Part shown: piece after piece, positions 15,280 to 24,721 of the stretch | Layout: each line of letters opens with the position of its first letter | Numbering within the stretch: position 1 is the first letter of the stretch | From: Alphaproteobacteria bacterium | Lineage (GTDB): Bacteria; Pseudomonadota; Alphaproteobacteria; TMED109 | Reading direction: 5' to 3' | Assembly (NCBI GenBank): GCA_022819905.1 | Contig: JAJEGJ010000012.1 | Coordinates: 1-64,000 of the forward strand | DNA: 64,000 bases | Position numbers and translations under genes: made by a program | The notes under the pieces: generated by a model | Told to the model about the DNA's origin: nothing | The model's database searches: none | What the model saw: only the letters and a program-made list of their open reading frames with translations

Positions 15280-15714
15280 ATGGCAACCCGATACAGCTAT
15301 CCCATCGACCTCCACGATGAGCGCGAAGGCGGCTATTCGGTCACCTTCCCCGACTTCGACGAGGCGTTCACCGACGGCGATACGGTCGCCGAGGCGGTCG
15401 CGGAAGCGGCGGACTGCCTGGAGGAGGCGCTGGCGGGCCGCATCGCGCGGCGCGAGGGCATTCCCGTGCCGAGCCCGGCGAAGGGCCGGCCGGCAGTGAC
15501 GCCCGGTGCAGTGCTCGCCGCCAAGGCGGCGCTCTACGAGGCCTTGCGCGAAGAGCAGCTGTCCAACAGCGCCTTCGCGGAGGCCATGGGGATTCAGGAA
15601 AGTGAAGTGCGCCGCATGCTCGACCCCCGCCACGCCACCAAGATCGGCCGGCTGGAGGAAGCGCTTTCGCGGTTCGGCAAGCGCCTCGTCGTCACCGTGG
15701 AAGCAGCCGCCTGA
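15280..15714 (+). CDS. hicB: HicB-type antitoxin, second copy
   Basis: A 144-residue protein of the same family as the product at 14384: SYPIDLHDEREGGYSVTFPD and AVAEAADCLEEALAGRIARR, then a helix-turn-helix SNSAFAEAMGIQESEVRRML. It forms an intact hicAB unit with the toxin directly upstream (12-base gap). The two HicB copies are clearly divergent, so this is an old duplication or two independent arrivals. Confidence 0.92.
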   Translation: MATRYSYPIDLHDEREGGYSVTFPDFDEAFTDGDTVAEAVAEAADCLEEALAGRIARREGIPVPSPAKGRPAVTPGAVLAAKAALYEALREEQLSNSAFAEAMGIQESEVRRMLDPRHATKIGRLEEALSRFGKRLVVTVEAAA

Positions 15715-15719
15715 CCGTC

Positions 15720-15894
15720 GAACGGCACGCACGGCGTTGACACGCATTTCATACAGCCGGAGCGCCTGTACCTGATCTCCTCCGGAAGCGGCGAGATAGG
15801 TGCCGAGGCGTTCCCGCGAGAGCGACGACTCGAGCCCGTGCAGAAGGTTCTCGCTGTAGGGAAACCCGTTGACGTTGCCGTCCCCGCCCACCAT
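15720..15894 (-). pseudogene. Abi-like protein, N-terminal fragment
   Basis: From ATG 15894 the minus strand reads FPYSENLLHGLESSLSRERL then GTYLAASGGDQVQALRLYEM, which resembles the start of Abi-like (abortive infection) family proteins (LE..LS.ERL..YL..AGGD...AL.LYEWN). After RVNAVRAV similarity stops and the frame continues only as antisense of hicB. The rest of the gene is lost. Confidence 0.5.
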
Positions 15895-16400
15895 GCTTCC
15901 CTCGTACGCCCCGGACCCGCCTCTGCCTCTTGGTATGCGCCCGGGGTTTCGCTTGTCCGTGCTGCCGGCATGCGTGGCGACTCCCGACGCAGAGAATGGT
16001 CGGGCTCGCCCGGTTCGATGCGGGACAACGCTACCTAACCGGGTAGCCGTGTTCCCCTATGTCGGCGTCGCATACCGGGAAACGGGCACTGTCCCAGGCG
16101 TCGTCGCGTCCCCGGCGGTGGCAACCGGTGGCATTCTGCACGCGATTTCCGAGGAGTTTCCGGCGCTCCGGTGCGCCGGCGAGGGGGACCGGCACGCGCG
16201 GAGGCCGGCGTGTCGTACCCTCGAGCGCCGGCGGTGCTCACGCATGTTCGTCGTTGAGGCGTTCGTTGTCGACGTGGGTCGGGACGAGCCTCCAGGCCGC
16301 AACGACGCGTCGGAAGCGCGCGACAATCTGTATAGACAGATTATATGCACTTTCGAGTAACCAAAAAATATTTTCTAATCAAAAGGCTATATCAGTGTGT
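15895..16400. other. Intergenic stretch at the tRNA end of the island
   Basis: No gene is recognised. The last 80 bases are strongly AT-rich and contain ATCTGT-ATAG-ACAGAT (16327-16342), an inverted repeat that, read on the minus strand, follows the tRNA gene. This is where an island attachment site would be expected. Confidence 0.35.
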
Positions 16401-16490
16401 TGGCGGAGGGAGAGGGATTCGAACCCTCGATACGGTTTCCCGCATACACGCACTCCAAGCGTGCGCCTTCGACCACTCGGCCACCCCTCC
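16401..16490 (-). tRNA. tRNA-Ser (anticodon GGA)
   Basis: Read on the minus strand the 90-nt gene starts GGAGGGGTGGCCGAGTGG, carries CTTGGAGTG in the anticodon loop (anticodon GGA, serine UCC/UCU codons), a long variable arm typical of type II tRNAs (TATGCGGGAAACCGTA), the T-loop GGTTCGAATCC and an encoded CCA at 16403-16401. Its 3' end points to the accessory island on the left. Confidence 0.95.
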
Positions 16491-16687
16491 GGAACGTTGC
16501 AGCGTAGCGATTCCCGCGATCCGCTCAACCGGCAGTCCGGTCGTCGGCGCGGGACCGTATTCCATCGACCGCCAACGTCCGGGTTGAGCTCGGAGCAGTC
16601 CTGGCTGGAACCCCGTTGGCGGGCTTCTGCGGTTTCGCGCCCGTGTCGGCGGCCAAGCGATCAGCGAAGTCTCTGCGAACAGCCCAG

Positions 16688-17602
16688 TCAGGTCGGGCGG
16701 ACGCTGCCTGCCGCGTCCGGATCGTCTTCCCCGGCCTGAGCGGCAAAGATCGACGTGTAGCCGCCCGACCAGTCCGGCGGGATGAGGCACGGGCGCGGGT
16801 CGTGATGGGCCCACCTGGCGGGTTGGCCGCGAATGACCTCTCCCACGTGTGGAGCGGGCTCCGGGTGCGGGGTGTAGGGAAACGCGTCGGCTGACGCGTA
16901 GGCGTTCAACAGCAACGCCCGCCCATCAGTGCTCCGACTGGGCGGGGATCCGTGCACGGTGCGGCAATTGTGGACCGTGATGGCACCCGCCGCCGCCTCG
17001 ATGTAATCGGCCCGGCTCACGTCCAGTCGCTCCACGTCGTGGTCGCTCAGGCATCCTTTCCACTGGCCCTGTTCGTCGTACTGATCGAAGAGCTCACCGG
17101 TATGACTCTCCGGGATGAAGCCCAGCGCCCCATTGGCAAGGGTCATGTCTTCCAGGAGCAGGCCGATCGTCAGCGGGCTGTAGTTGGTATGCGGATAGAA
17201 CTGGATGTCCTGGTGCCAGTCCACCTGGTCATGGCCGTCGTTCCACTTGAAATTGAGTTTCGAATGATGAAACACCACGTCGGGCCCGACGAGATCGGCA
17301 GCGACGTCAGCCAGTACTCCCGAAGTGATCTCCCAGAACAACGGGTGGTGCTGGTGCGGCCGGCGGAGGCGGCGCAACCGCGGTGAACCGGCGGAGTGGC
17401 CCGGCGCCAGATCGAAGACCTCGCCGGAGCGGGTCTCCTGCTTGCTCCGCTCGATAAATTCACCGACCACGGTCCGGATGGCTGCCAGCTCGCTAGGGCC
17501 GAACATCGATTCGACGACGACGTAGCCCTTGCCGAAGTACGACTCGCGTTGGCTCTGGCTGAGCACGCGCGGCTGGTGAGAAAGCACTGCTTCAGGAGTC
17601 AT
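16688..17602 (-). CDS. Phytanoyl-CoA dioxygenase-family protein (PhyH)
   Basis: A 304-residue Fe(II)/2-oxoglutarate oxygenase. The metal triad is visible: HQD in VDWHQDIQFYPHTN and the distal histidine in ITVHNCRTVHGSPPSRS, with a later Arg for 2-oxoglutarate. GYVVVESMFGPSELAAIR at the N-terminus is the family opening. ATG 17602 is chosen because similarity begins just after it and a GGAG lies upstream; the frame is open to 17755. The substrate is unknown. It is followed on the same strand by nothing close, and preceded by a TauD-type gene, so the two oxygenases may share a role. Confidence 0.85.
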   Translation of the reverse strand: MTPEAVLSHQPRVLSQSQRESYFGKGYVVVESMFGPSELAAIRTVVGEFIERSKQETRSGEVFDLAPGHSAGSPRLRRLRRPHQHHPLFWEITSGVLADVAADLVGPDVVFHHSKLNFKWNDGHDQVDWHQDIQFYPHTNYSPLTIGLLLEDMTLANGALGFIPESHTGELFDQYDEQGQWKGCLSDHDVERLDVSRADYIEAAAGAITVHNCRTVHGSPPSRSTDGRALLLNAYASADAFPYTPHPEPAPHVGEVIRGQPARWAHHDPRPCLIPPDWSGGYTSIFAAQAGEDDPDAAGSVRPT

Positions 17603-17829
17603 GTCGATTCGAGCTCCCCGTCCGTCCAGCCGCCCACGAACCGGGGCTGGCGGACCCCGGATACCTTTATACAAGCTGGCCGGTACAGGGCCCGGTTCGG
17701 CCGGGCATCCCGGGTGCTGCATCGTCGCCGGCCGACCACGCGATTTCCGTGCCACGGGTCCGGCGGTGCCGGTCGCACCGGTTTGCGGCGGACGTCTGGC
17801 GGCAAGGATCAGGCGGACAGTCGCGCGTT

Positions 17830-18690
17830 TCAGGCGGGTCGGTCGCCCTCAATCTGAATGCGCAGCATGCGTCGCCGGTGCCCGTGGTAATCGTTCAGCG
17901 GGTAGTGCAGCGCGGCCCGGTTGTCCCAGAACGCGAGCGACCCGGCGGTCCACTGGAAACGGGCCGTAAACGGAGCCTGCGACTGATGGGCGAACAGCCA
18001 TCGCAGCAACGGCTCGCTCTCGTCTTCGGTCATGCCGTCGAAGCGGACTGAATGGGCTCCGTTCACGTAGAGCACCTTGCGGCCGGTTTCCGGGTGGGTC
18101 CGCACCACGGGATGCACGGCCTGGAATGACCGGTCCTGCAATGAGCCCGAACGCGGCGCACGGGTCGCCGAGACGGCGGCCCCGTCCGAGCGGTTTACCG
18201 CGCGGAGCCGCTCGAGCATCGCCTGCATCCCGGGTGACAGCGCGTCAAAGGCCAGATAGCCGTTGGCGAACAGCGTGTCGCCACCGACCTGCGGCACTTC
18301 CAGGGCGTACAGGAGGCTCCCCATGGGAGGACGCTCGAGATAGGCGGTGTCGGTGTGCCACAGGCCGCCGAAGTTGACGGTCTCGTCCTCGCGCTTCAGC
18401 ACTTCGATGACATGGGGTTCTTCCGGGACTCCCGCCACCATCGGGTACGGCATCGGTGTGCCGAACAGCCGCGCGAATGCGGCAAGCTCCCGGGCGCCGA
18501 GCGTCTGATCCCGGAAGAAGACAACCAGGTACTGAAGCCAGATTTCCCGGATCGCTTGCACCGTCCGCGGATCGAGCGGCGACGAAAGATCCACGCCATC
18601 GATTTCGGCGCCCAGTGCTCCCGGGAGCGGGCGCACCGTCAACGAGGACCGTTTCGCTTCCCCTGTAGGGGTGTCCTGGCCACCTACCAT
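17830..18690 (-). CDS. TauD/TfdA-family dioxygenase
   Basis: A 286-residue Fe(II)/2-oxoglutarate oxygenase. It shows LTVRPLPGALGAEIDGVDLS at the start, the HxD pair in GLWHTDTAYLERPP, then VHPVVRTHPETGRKVLYVNG, and the distal histidine in WDNRAALHYPLNDYHG followed by RRMLR. TauD members release sulfite from taurine; TfdA members act on other substrates, and sequence alone does not separate them. ATG 18690 is taken as start because residues before it are unlike the family. It lies 227 bases upstream of the PhyH-type gene on the same strand. Confidence 0.88.
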   Translation of the reverse strand: MVGGQDTPTGEAKRSSLTVRPLPGALGAEIDGVDLSSPLDPRTVQAIREIWLQYLVVFFRDQTLGARELAAFARLFGTPMPYPMVAGVPEEPHVIEVLKREDETVNFGGLWHTDTAYLERPPMGSLLYALEVPQVGGDTLFANGYLAFDALSPGMQAMLERLRAVNRSDGAAVSATRAPRSGSLQDRSFQAVHPVVRTHPETGRKVLYVNGAHSVRFDGMTEDESEPLLRWLFAHQSQAPFTARFQWTAGSLAFWDNRAALHYPLNDYHGHRRRMLRIQIEGDRPA

Positions 18691-18878
18691 CGATTCCCTC
18701 GCGTACGACGGATCCGGCCGGGCGCCCTGCATGCCGTCCACCGGTGCTGCGGCGCATTGTAGTGGGAGAGCTCCGCGCGGCGCGTGGTCGGGCCGGTCAG
18801 GGACCCGGACATCGGGCACCGTTCGCGGCACCGGCAAGAGCGGACACCCACGCTTGCCGGTGCTCGCCGCGGCAGAGT

Positions 18879-19724
18879 CTACGCCTCATCCGTCCCGCCG
18901 GGCGATCGGCCCCGGCGTCGCAGTTCATACAAGGCGACCGCGGAGGCCGCGGACACGTTGAGGCTGCCTTGGTCGCCCCTGATCGGGATGGACACGAGGG
19001 AGTCGCAGTTGGCGCGGGTGCCGGGGCGCAGCCCGCTGCCCTCGGCACCGAGCACGAGAGCGATGGGTGTGCCGGCATCCAGTCGCGCCACGGCCGCAGC
19101 GAGCGAATCGGGGGACGCGGGCTCGAGGCCCAGGCAGGCGAAGCCCGCCGCCCGCAGGATGCCCAGGGTGTGCCCGAAGCGGCGCGCCCGCACGACCGGG
19201 ACGATTTCCAGGGCACCGGATGCGGCCTTGGCCAGAGACGCGGTCTCTCCCGGCGCATGGCGTTCAGGCATTGCGAGGAACGCTGCCCCGAATGCGGCTG
19301 CCGAGCGCAGGATTGCGCCGACATTCTGCGGATCGGTGACGCGATCGAGACACACCGCGACCGTTCCGTGGCCCGCCGCCCGACACAACCGCTCGAGGTT
19401 CGGCTCGGGCAGCCGGTCGACTTCGATTGCCACGCCCTGGTGGGTGGCATCGGCTCCGACCAGCCGATCGATGTCTTGTCGGGCTCGGGACTCCGGAACC
19501 GGGGCGGGCGCGCGCCGCCGGAGCAGTCGGGCAAGCGACTCGGCGAGGCTGCGTCCGGCTTCCTGCGCGACGAGGACCCGATGGATCCGGCGTTCGGGGT
19601 TCTGCAACGCCGCCCGTACCGTGTGGCGGCCGTACAGCCATAGGGTGGGCGACGGGGTGCGCCGGTCCCTCGGGCCGTTGCCGGGCCGGCTCCGCCGGCG
19701 GTTGCCGCGCGGACGCGTCGTCAC
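18879..19724 (-). CDS. rlmB: 23S rRNA 2'-O-methyltransferase RlmB / TrmH family
   Basis: A 281-residue SPOUT methyltransferase. The N-terminal substrate-binding domain starts LWLYGRHTVRAALQNPERRI. The knot motifs follow: DRVTDPQNVGAILRSAAAFG (motif 1), ALVLGAEGSGLRP (motif 2) and IPIRGDQGSLNVSAASAVAL (motif 3). It probably methylates G2251 of 23S rRNA using S-adenosylmethionine. GTG 19724 overlaps the ogt stop (GTGA), so the pair is translationally coupled; the open frame beyond that is ogt antisense frame. Confidence 0.9.
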   Translation of the reverse strand: MTTRPRGNRRRSRPGNGPRDRRTPSPTLWLYGRHTVRAALQNPERRIHRVLVAQEAGRSLAESLARLLRRRAPAPVPESRARQDIDRLVGADATHQGVAIEVDRLPEPNLERLCRAAGHGTVAVCLDRVTDPQNVGAILRSAAAFGAAFLAMPERHAPGETASLAKAASGALEIVPVVRARRFGHTLGILRAAGFACLGLEPASPDSLAAAVARLDAGTPIALVLGAEGSGLRPGTRANCDSLVSIPIRGDQGSLNVSAASAVALYELRRRGRSPGGTDEA

Positions 19725-20299
19725 GCGGGCTCGATCCGGACTCCCTCGGCTTCGAGCATCGCCCGTTTGAGCGTCGTTCCCCAGGCATAGCCGGCAATGC
19801 CGCCGTCGTTGCCGATCACCCGGTGGCAGGGGACCAGCCAGGCGATCGGGTTCGCGCCGTTTGCCTGTCCCACCCACTGTGCGCCGCGGGGCGTCCCGAG
19901 ATTGCGAGCGAGATCCCGGTAGCTGCGGGTCTCGCCCTTCGGAATCGCGAGCAACTCGGACCAGACCTGCAGTTGCCGCTCGGTCCCTGCCAGACGGATG
20001 CGCGCCTCGCCGGTCCGGCACAGCGTCGCGGCCCGCCCGGCAAGTGCATCCGGGTTGGCGCGGAACGCCGCCATCGGCCAGCGATCCGCCATCGACTGGA
20101 AGACCTCCGCACGCGTGCCGTCACCCCGGAAAGCGAGTCCCACGAGGTCCTCGGCCTGACAGAGCATCAGCATGTCGCCGAACGGCGAATCGAACCAGCC
20201 GTAGTCGATGACCTGGCCGCGGCCGCGGCGGGCACGCGGTTCGGCGACGGTCTCCCAGGCAATCCGGAGCCGCCCGACCGTTGCCGGATGGTCAGCCAC
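19721..20299 (-). CDS. ogt: Methylated-DNA-protein cysteine methyltransferase
   Basis: A 192-residue suicide repair enzyme moving alkyl groups from O6-alkylguanine to its own cysteine. The active site NPIAWLVPCHRVIGNDGGIA with PCHR is intact, preceded by the helix-turn-helix region IPKGETRSYRDLARNLGTPR and the usual WVGQANGANP. The N-terminal domain (GWFDSPFGDMLMLC) is short, as in Ogt rather than Ada. It starts with GTG 20299, overlapping the NIPSNAP stop by eight bases, and overlaps rlmB at the other end. Confidence 0.93.
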   Translation of the reverse strand: MADHPATVGRLRIAWETVAEPRARRGRGQVIDYGWFDSPFGDMLMLCQAEDLVGLAFRGDGTRAEVFQSMADRWPMAAFRANPDALAGRAATLCRTGEARIRLAGTERQLQVWSELLAIPKGETRSYRDLARNLGTPRGAQWVGQANGANPIAWLVPCHRVIGNDGGIAGYAWGTTLKRAMLEAEGVRIEPA

Positions 20300-20621
20300 G
20301 GCTGGGTTCCGGGAAGAACGCCACCGGCGTCATCAGGCGATTGTCTTGGGCGACGAGTGCTCCCAGCTTGGCGCTCTCACCCACGTAGGCCTGCCAGTCG
20401 GGATCGTTCCACATGGCCGCCCGCTTGGCTTCGCGGTCGCCCGCGTTCTCGTAGACCCAGATGTGAACGTACTGGTTGGGGTTGGGCGTCTCGGTGACCA
20501 GGTAGGCGAGCGGCGGGCCGAGATGCCGGGTTTGCGGCGCCTTGCCCATGCGCTCGTAGAGCTCCAGGTGTTTCTTGATGGTGCCGGGACGGCAGGTGTA
20601 CGTGCGGACGTCAAGCAGCAT
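20292..20621 (-). CDS. NIPSNAP-family protein
   Basis: A 109-residue ferredoxin-like (dimeric alpha-beta barrel) protein with the family start MLLDVRTYTCRPGTIKKHLE, the strand YLVTETPNPNQYVHIWVYEN and DREAKRAAMWNDPDWQAYVG, ending in LMTPVAFFP. The biochemical role of bacterial NIPSNAPs is not settled. First gene of a three-gene overlapping unit with ogt and rlmB. ATG 20621 follows CGGAG. Confidence 0.88.
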   Translation of the reverse strand: MLLDVRTYTCRPGTIKKHLELYERMGKAPQTRHLGPPLAYLVTETPNPNQYVHIWVYENAGDREAKRAAMWNDPDWQAYVGESAKLGALVAQDNRLMTPVAFFPEPSRG

Positions 20622-20786
20622 GCGGATCTCCGAGATTCGAATCTGGGGTGAAAAAGTACAGCGACGGAACCGGCGCCGATAGGGAAGGGGACGGCGGCCG
20701 GCCGAACGCCCGGCGTCCAGTCCGGTTCCGCGCCGGAACCTGCGTGTCATTCATTTATACTGGAGCCGACGAAGATAGGCGGGGTT

Positions 20787-21794
20787 GTGCCGGTCATGGC
20801 GGCAGAGCACCAGAGAGCGGGCCCGCAGGATCGCGCGCTGGCGGAAATTGCCAGGGCCGTAACGCAGTCCCAGAACGGAGCCGAGCCGGCGCCGTCAGGC
20901 CCCGAGGCGCCGGAGCCGCCGGCCTCACCATCGCCCGATCCGGACCGCGAACTTGCGGCACTGCGGCTGGATCCCAACGCACGGGCACGGATCTTCCGGG
21001 AGGGCGTGTATCCCTACAAGCGCAAGCTTGAGACCTCGGCCTACGAAAAGCAGAAGCAAAGGCTGCAGGTCGAACTGCTGAAGGTTCAGAACTGGGTCAA
21101 GGAAGCTGGCGAGAAGGTCGTCGTGGTGTTCGAGGGCCGCGACGCGGCCGGGAAGGGCGGGACGATCAAGCGGTTCATGGAGCACCTGAATCCGCGTGGC
21201 GCCAGGGTGGTTGCACTGGAGAAGCCCAGCGAGCGCGAACAGGGCCAGTGGTACTTCCAGCGGTACATCCAGCACCTGCCCACCGTTGGCGAGATCGTCC
21301 TGTTCGACCGTTCCTGGTACAACCGGGCCGGCGTCGAGCGGGTCATGGGCTTCTGCACCGGGCGCGAATACCTCGAGTTCCTCCGCCAGTGTCCGCAGAT
21401 CGAGCGCATGCTGGTCAACAGCGGGATCCGCTATTTCAAGTACTGGTTTTCGATCACGCGTACCGAACAGCGACGGCGCTTCGATTCACGGATGCAGGAC
21501 CCGCTCAAGCAGTGGAAACTCTCGCCCATCGACACCGCGTCGATCGACAAGTGGGATACCTATACGACCGCCAAGGAAGAGATGTTCTTCTACACGGATA
21601 CGGCTGACGCCCCGTGGACGGTCGTGAAGTCCGATGACAAGAAGCGCGCCCGGATCGCATGCATGCAGCATTTCCTCTCGACGCTTCCGTACCCGGACAA
21701 GGACCCGGACGTCGTGCAGGGCCCGGACCCGCTGATCGTCGGCCCTGCCACGAACGTCGTGGCACTGGACGCGCCACTGCCGGGAAAGCCCTGA
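20787..21794 (+). CDS. ppk2: Polyphosphate kinase 2
   Basis: A 335-residue PPK2, which transfers phosphate between polyphosphate and nucleoside phosphates. Walker A EGRDAAGKGGTIKRF, a lid KPSEREQGQWYFQRYIQHLP, Walker B EIVLFDRSWYNRAGVERVMG and a C-terminal WKLSPIDTASIDKWDTY are all present, so this is a one-domain class I/III enzyme. A proline/alanine-rich disordered N-terminus of about 50 residues is unusual in length. Start may be GTG 20787 or ATG 20796. Confidence 0.93.
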   Translation: MPVMAAEHQRAGPQDRALAEIARAVTQSQNGAEPAPSGPEAPEPPASPSPDPDRELAALRLDPNARARIFREGVYPYKRKLETSAYEKQKQRLQVELLKVQNWVKEAGEKVVVVFEGRDAAGKGGTIKRFMEHLNPRGARVVALEKPSEREQGQWYFQRYIQHLPTVGEIVLFDRSWYNRAGVERVMGFCTGREYLEFLRQCPQIERMLVNSGIRYFKYWFSITRTEQRRRFDSRMQDPLKQWKLSPIDTASIDKWDTYTTAKEEMFFYTDTADAPWTVVKSDDKKRARIACMQHFLSTLPYPDKDPDVVQGPDPLIVGPATNVVALDAPLPGKP

Positions 21795-21945
21795 CCCGAT
21801 CGGCAGATCAATCGTCGCCGAAGCCCCCGGGGTGCGGCGGCGTGTTCCCGGTGCATGTGAAAGCGTTCGGCAAGGACCGGTCTGGGCCCGCCAGTCCGGT
21901 CGGGATCGGGCGCTCGATGCTGGCCCGGCGTGGTAGGTTTTTCCG

Positions 21946-24660
21946 GTGACCCAGCTGACGATTCCGGCCTTCGACGTGGCCTCCGAGACCGAGTCCCGCG
22001 AACGCGGCGCAAAGGGTCTCACGCCGATGTTCCAGCAGTACTTCGCTGCCAAGGAACAGCATCCAGGCTGCATCCTCTTCTTCCGGATGGGCGACTTCTA
22101 CGAACTCTTCTTCGAGGACGCGGAGAAGGTCGCCGCAGAACTCGACATCGTGTTGACCACTCGTGGCGTGAGCGAGGGCGAGCCGGTCCCGATGTGCGGG
22201 GTCCCGGCGCAAGCGAGCGAGAACTATCTGGCCCGGCTCACGCGCAGGGGTTTCCGGATCGCCGTGTGCGAGCAGGTGGAACGACCGGAACAGGCCCGGC
22301 GGCGCGGTCACCGGGCCGTCCTCAAGCGGGAAGTGGTGCAGGTGGTGACCCCCGGCACCGTGGTCGACGAGCACTTGCTGGAGGCTCGCGAGAACAGCTT
22401 CCTGGCGGGGCTGGCGCAGATCAACTCCCAGCTGGCCGTGGCCTTTGCGGACATCTCCACCGGCGAAGTGGAAGTGGAGGCGGTGGACCCGGAAGGTCTG
22501 GAGGCCGCGCTGGCGCGGGACGGAACCCGGGAAATCATCGTGGCCGATGCACTGGCGCGCCAGCCCGAAATCCAAGCTGTCCTGGAGGCGCACGACGCCG
22601 TGGTCACCGAACTGCCGGCGGCCCGCTTTACGTTCAAATCCTCGGAACGCCGAGTCCGGGAGCACTACCAGGTGCTGGCGCTGGATGCCTTCGGCGCGTT
22701 TACCCACGCCGAGGTCACGGCCCTTGGCGCCGTGTTTGACTATGCGGAGCTTACGCAGCAGGAAAGCCTGCCCGTGTTCCTGCCGCCCCGGCGGGTGGAG
22801 CGGGACGGATATCTCGGGATTGACGCGGCCACGCACCGCAATCTCGAACTGACCCGCTCGCTCGCCGGTGCCCACAGCGGGTCGCTGCTGGAGGCCGTCG
22901 ATCGCACCGTGACCGCTGCGGGAGCGCGCCGCCTGGCCGGCGATCTCGCACGGCCACTGACCGACTGCGATCGCATCGCCACGCGCCACGACCGGGTCGG
23001 GTGGCTGGTCGCCGAGGAAGAGGTCCGGACGCGGGTGCGCTCAGACTTGCGACGGGCGCCGGACAGTGCGCGGGCGCTGTCGCGCATCGCCTTCAGACGC
23101 GGCGGGCCCCGCGACCTCCGGCACATCGCGGACGGCTTGGCCGTGGCGGCGGACGTGCGGGCGCAGCTCATGGGCTGCGACCGCCCGCTGCCCCCCGGCC
23201 TGCAGGCAGTCTTCGAGGCGCTGGACGGGGAGGCGGGCCTCGCCGCACTGCTCGGCCGCGCCATCGAAGTGGACGCGCCGCGCCTGGTGCGCGACGGCGG
23301 GTTCGTGCGGCCCGGCTTCCGGACGGACCTCGATGAGCAGCGCGCCCTGCGGGACGAATCGCGGCGGCTGATCGCCGCCATGCAGGCAGAGGAGCGCGAG
23401 TCGACGGGGGTGCACACGCTCAAGATCCGGCACAACCGGGTGCTGGGCTACTTCCTCGAGGTGCCGTCCGGCCAGACCGAGAAGCTCAAGGCCGGCGACG
23501 CGGACGGTCGATTCCAGCTTCGCCAGACCCTGGCCGGCGCGTCCCGCTTCATGACGCCGGAGCTTGCCTCGCTCGCCGAGCGGATCGAACTGGCGGGCGA
23601 CCGGGTCCGGGCCATCGAGGAGCAGGTGTTCGCCGAACTCTCCGAACAGGTGCTGGCCCGGAGCGAACCGGTGCAGCGGATCGCCGGGGCGCTGGCCGCC
23701 CTCGATGTGGCCCAGGGGTTTGCCGAAATCGCCCGGGAGCGGAACTACGTGCGTCCCGCCATGCACCCGGATACCCGCTTCCGGGTGATCGGCGGCAGGC
23801 ATGCGGTCGTGGAAGCCGCCGTCGACGGGACGTTCGTCACCAACGACTGCCAGCTCGACGACGCCGAACGAATCTGGCTGGTGACGGGTCCGAACATGGC
23901 GGGCAAGAGCACCTTTCTTCGCCAGAACGCCTTGATCGTCGTGCTGGCGCAGGCCGGCGGCTACGTACCGGCCGAGACCGCAGAGATCGGCGTGGTCGAC
24001 CGGCTGTTCAGCCGCGTGGGCGCCGCGGACGACCTGGCCCGCGGCCGATCGACCTTCATGGTCGAGATGGTGGAGACGGCTGCCATCCTCAATCAGGCGA
24101 GTCCCCGGTCGTTCGTCATCCTCGATGAAGTGGGCCGGGGCACGGCCACCTTCGACGGTCTCTCGATCGCCTGGGCCACGGTCGAGTACCTGCACGGGCG
24201 CAACCGGTGCCGGTCGCTGTTCGCCACGCACTACCACGAACTCACGCAGCTGGCTGAGCGCCTCGACGCCCTGGCCTGCCGGACGCTGCGTGTGCGCGAG
24301 TGGAAGGGCGAGGTGGTGTTCCTCTATGCCATGGTCGAGGGGGTCAGTTCACGCGCCTACGGGATCGACGTCGGCCGCCTCGCCGGACTTCCGGGCGAGG
24401 TCCTGGACCGGGCCAGACGGATTCTCGCGCGCCTCGAGGCCGAGGGCGGCACCGTGCGCGGCGCCACGCTGTCCGCGCTGCCGCCGCCGACCGAGCCGGA
24501 AGCCGATCCGGTCGCCGACCTCCTGGATGGCGTCGACCCGGATTCACTGTCCCCGCGAGGCGCCCTGGAACTCGTCTATCGACTCGTGGAATTGCGGCGG
24601 AATGGGTATAAGACGGTATCGAACTCGGGAGACAGCGCCGGCTCAACGTCGCCTAACTGA
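21946..24660 (+). CDS. mutS: DNA mismatch repair protein MutS
   Basis: A 904-residue mismatch sensor. The mismatch-reading motif FRMGDFYELFFEDAEK lies at about residues 40-55, the core lever domains follow, and the ABC-type ATPase has Walker A TGPNMAGKSTFLRQN (about 647-661), RGRSTFMVEMVE, Walker B FVILDEVGRGTATFDGLSIA and the H-loop FATHYHELT. The C-terminal helical tail (PRGALELVYRLVELR) serves dimerisation. GTG start at 21946. Partner mutL is at 59805. Confidence 0.97.
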   Translation: MTQLTIPAFDVASETESRERGAKGLTPMFQQYFAAKEQHPGCILFFRMGDFYELFFEDAEKVAAELDIVLTTRGVSEGEPVPMCGVPAQASENYLARLTRRGFRIAVCEQVERPEQARRRGHRAVLKREVVQVVTPGTVVDEHLLEARENSFLAGLAQINSQLAVAFADISTGEVEVEAVDPEGLEAALARDGTREIIVADALARQPEIQAVLEAHDAVVTELPAARFTFKSSERRVREHYQVLALDAFGAFTHAEVTALGAVFDYAELTQQESLPVFLPPRRVERDGYLGIDAATHRNLELTRSLAGAHSGSLLEAVDRTVTAAGARRLAGDLARPLTDCDRIATRHDRVGWLVAEEEVRTRVRSDLRRAPDSARALSRIAFRRGGPRDLRHIADGLAVAADVRAQLMGCDRPLPPGLQAVFEALDGEAGLAALLGRAIEVDAPRLVRDGGFVRPGFRTDLDEQRALRDESRRLIAAMQAEERESTGVHTLKIRHNRVLGYFLEVPSGQTEKLKAGDADGRFQLRQTLAGASRFMTPELASLAERIELAGDRVRAIEEQVFAELSEQVLARSEPVQRIAGALAALDVAQGFAEIARERNYVRPAMHPDTRFRVIGGRHAVVEAAVDGTFVTNDCQLDDAERIWLVTGPNMAGKSTFLRQNALIVVLAQAGGYVPAETAEIGVVDRLFSRVGAADDLARGRSTFMVEMVETAAILNQASPRSFVILDEVGRGTATFDGLSIAWATVEYLHGRNRCRSLFATHYHELTQLAERLDALACRTLRVREWKGEVVFLYAMVEGVSSRAYGIDVGRLAGLPGEVLDRARRILARLEAEGGTVRGATLSALPPPTEPEADPVADLLDGVDPDSLSPRGALELVYRLVELRRNGYKTVSNSGDSAGSTSPN

Positions 24661-24721
24661 CGGCGGAAATGGGGGTTTCGGTCCCCGTGCGGAGCGGGGT
24701 CGGGGCTTGAGATGAGCGGTC

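Noticed and set aside
23041-24237. A 398-codon minus-strand frame opposite mutS
   Set aside because: Same GC-driven antisense effect; mutS motifs run through the entire plus-strand stretch.
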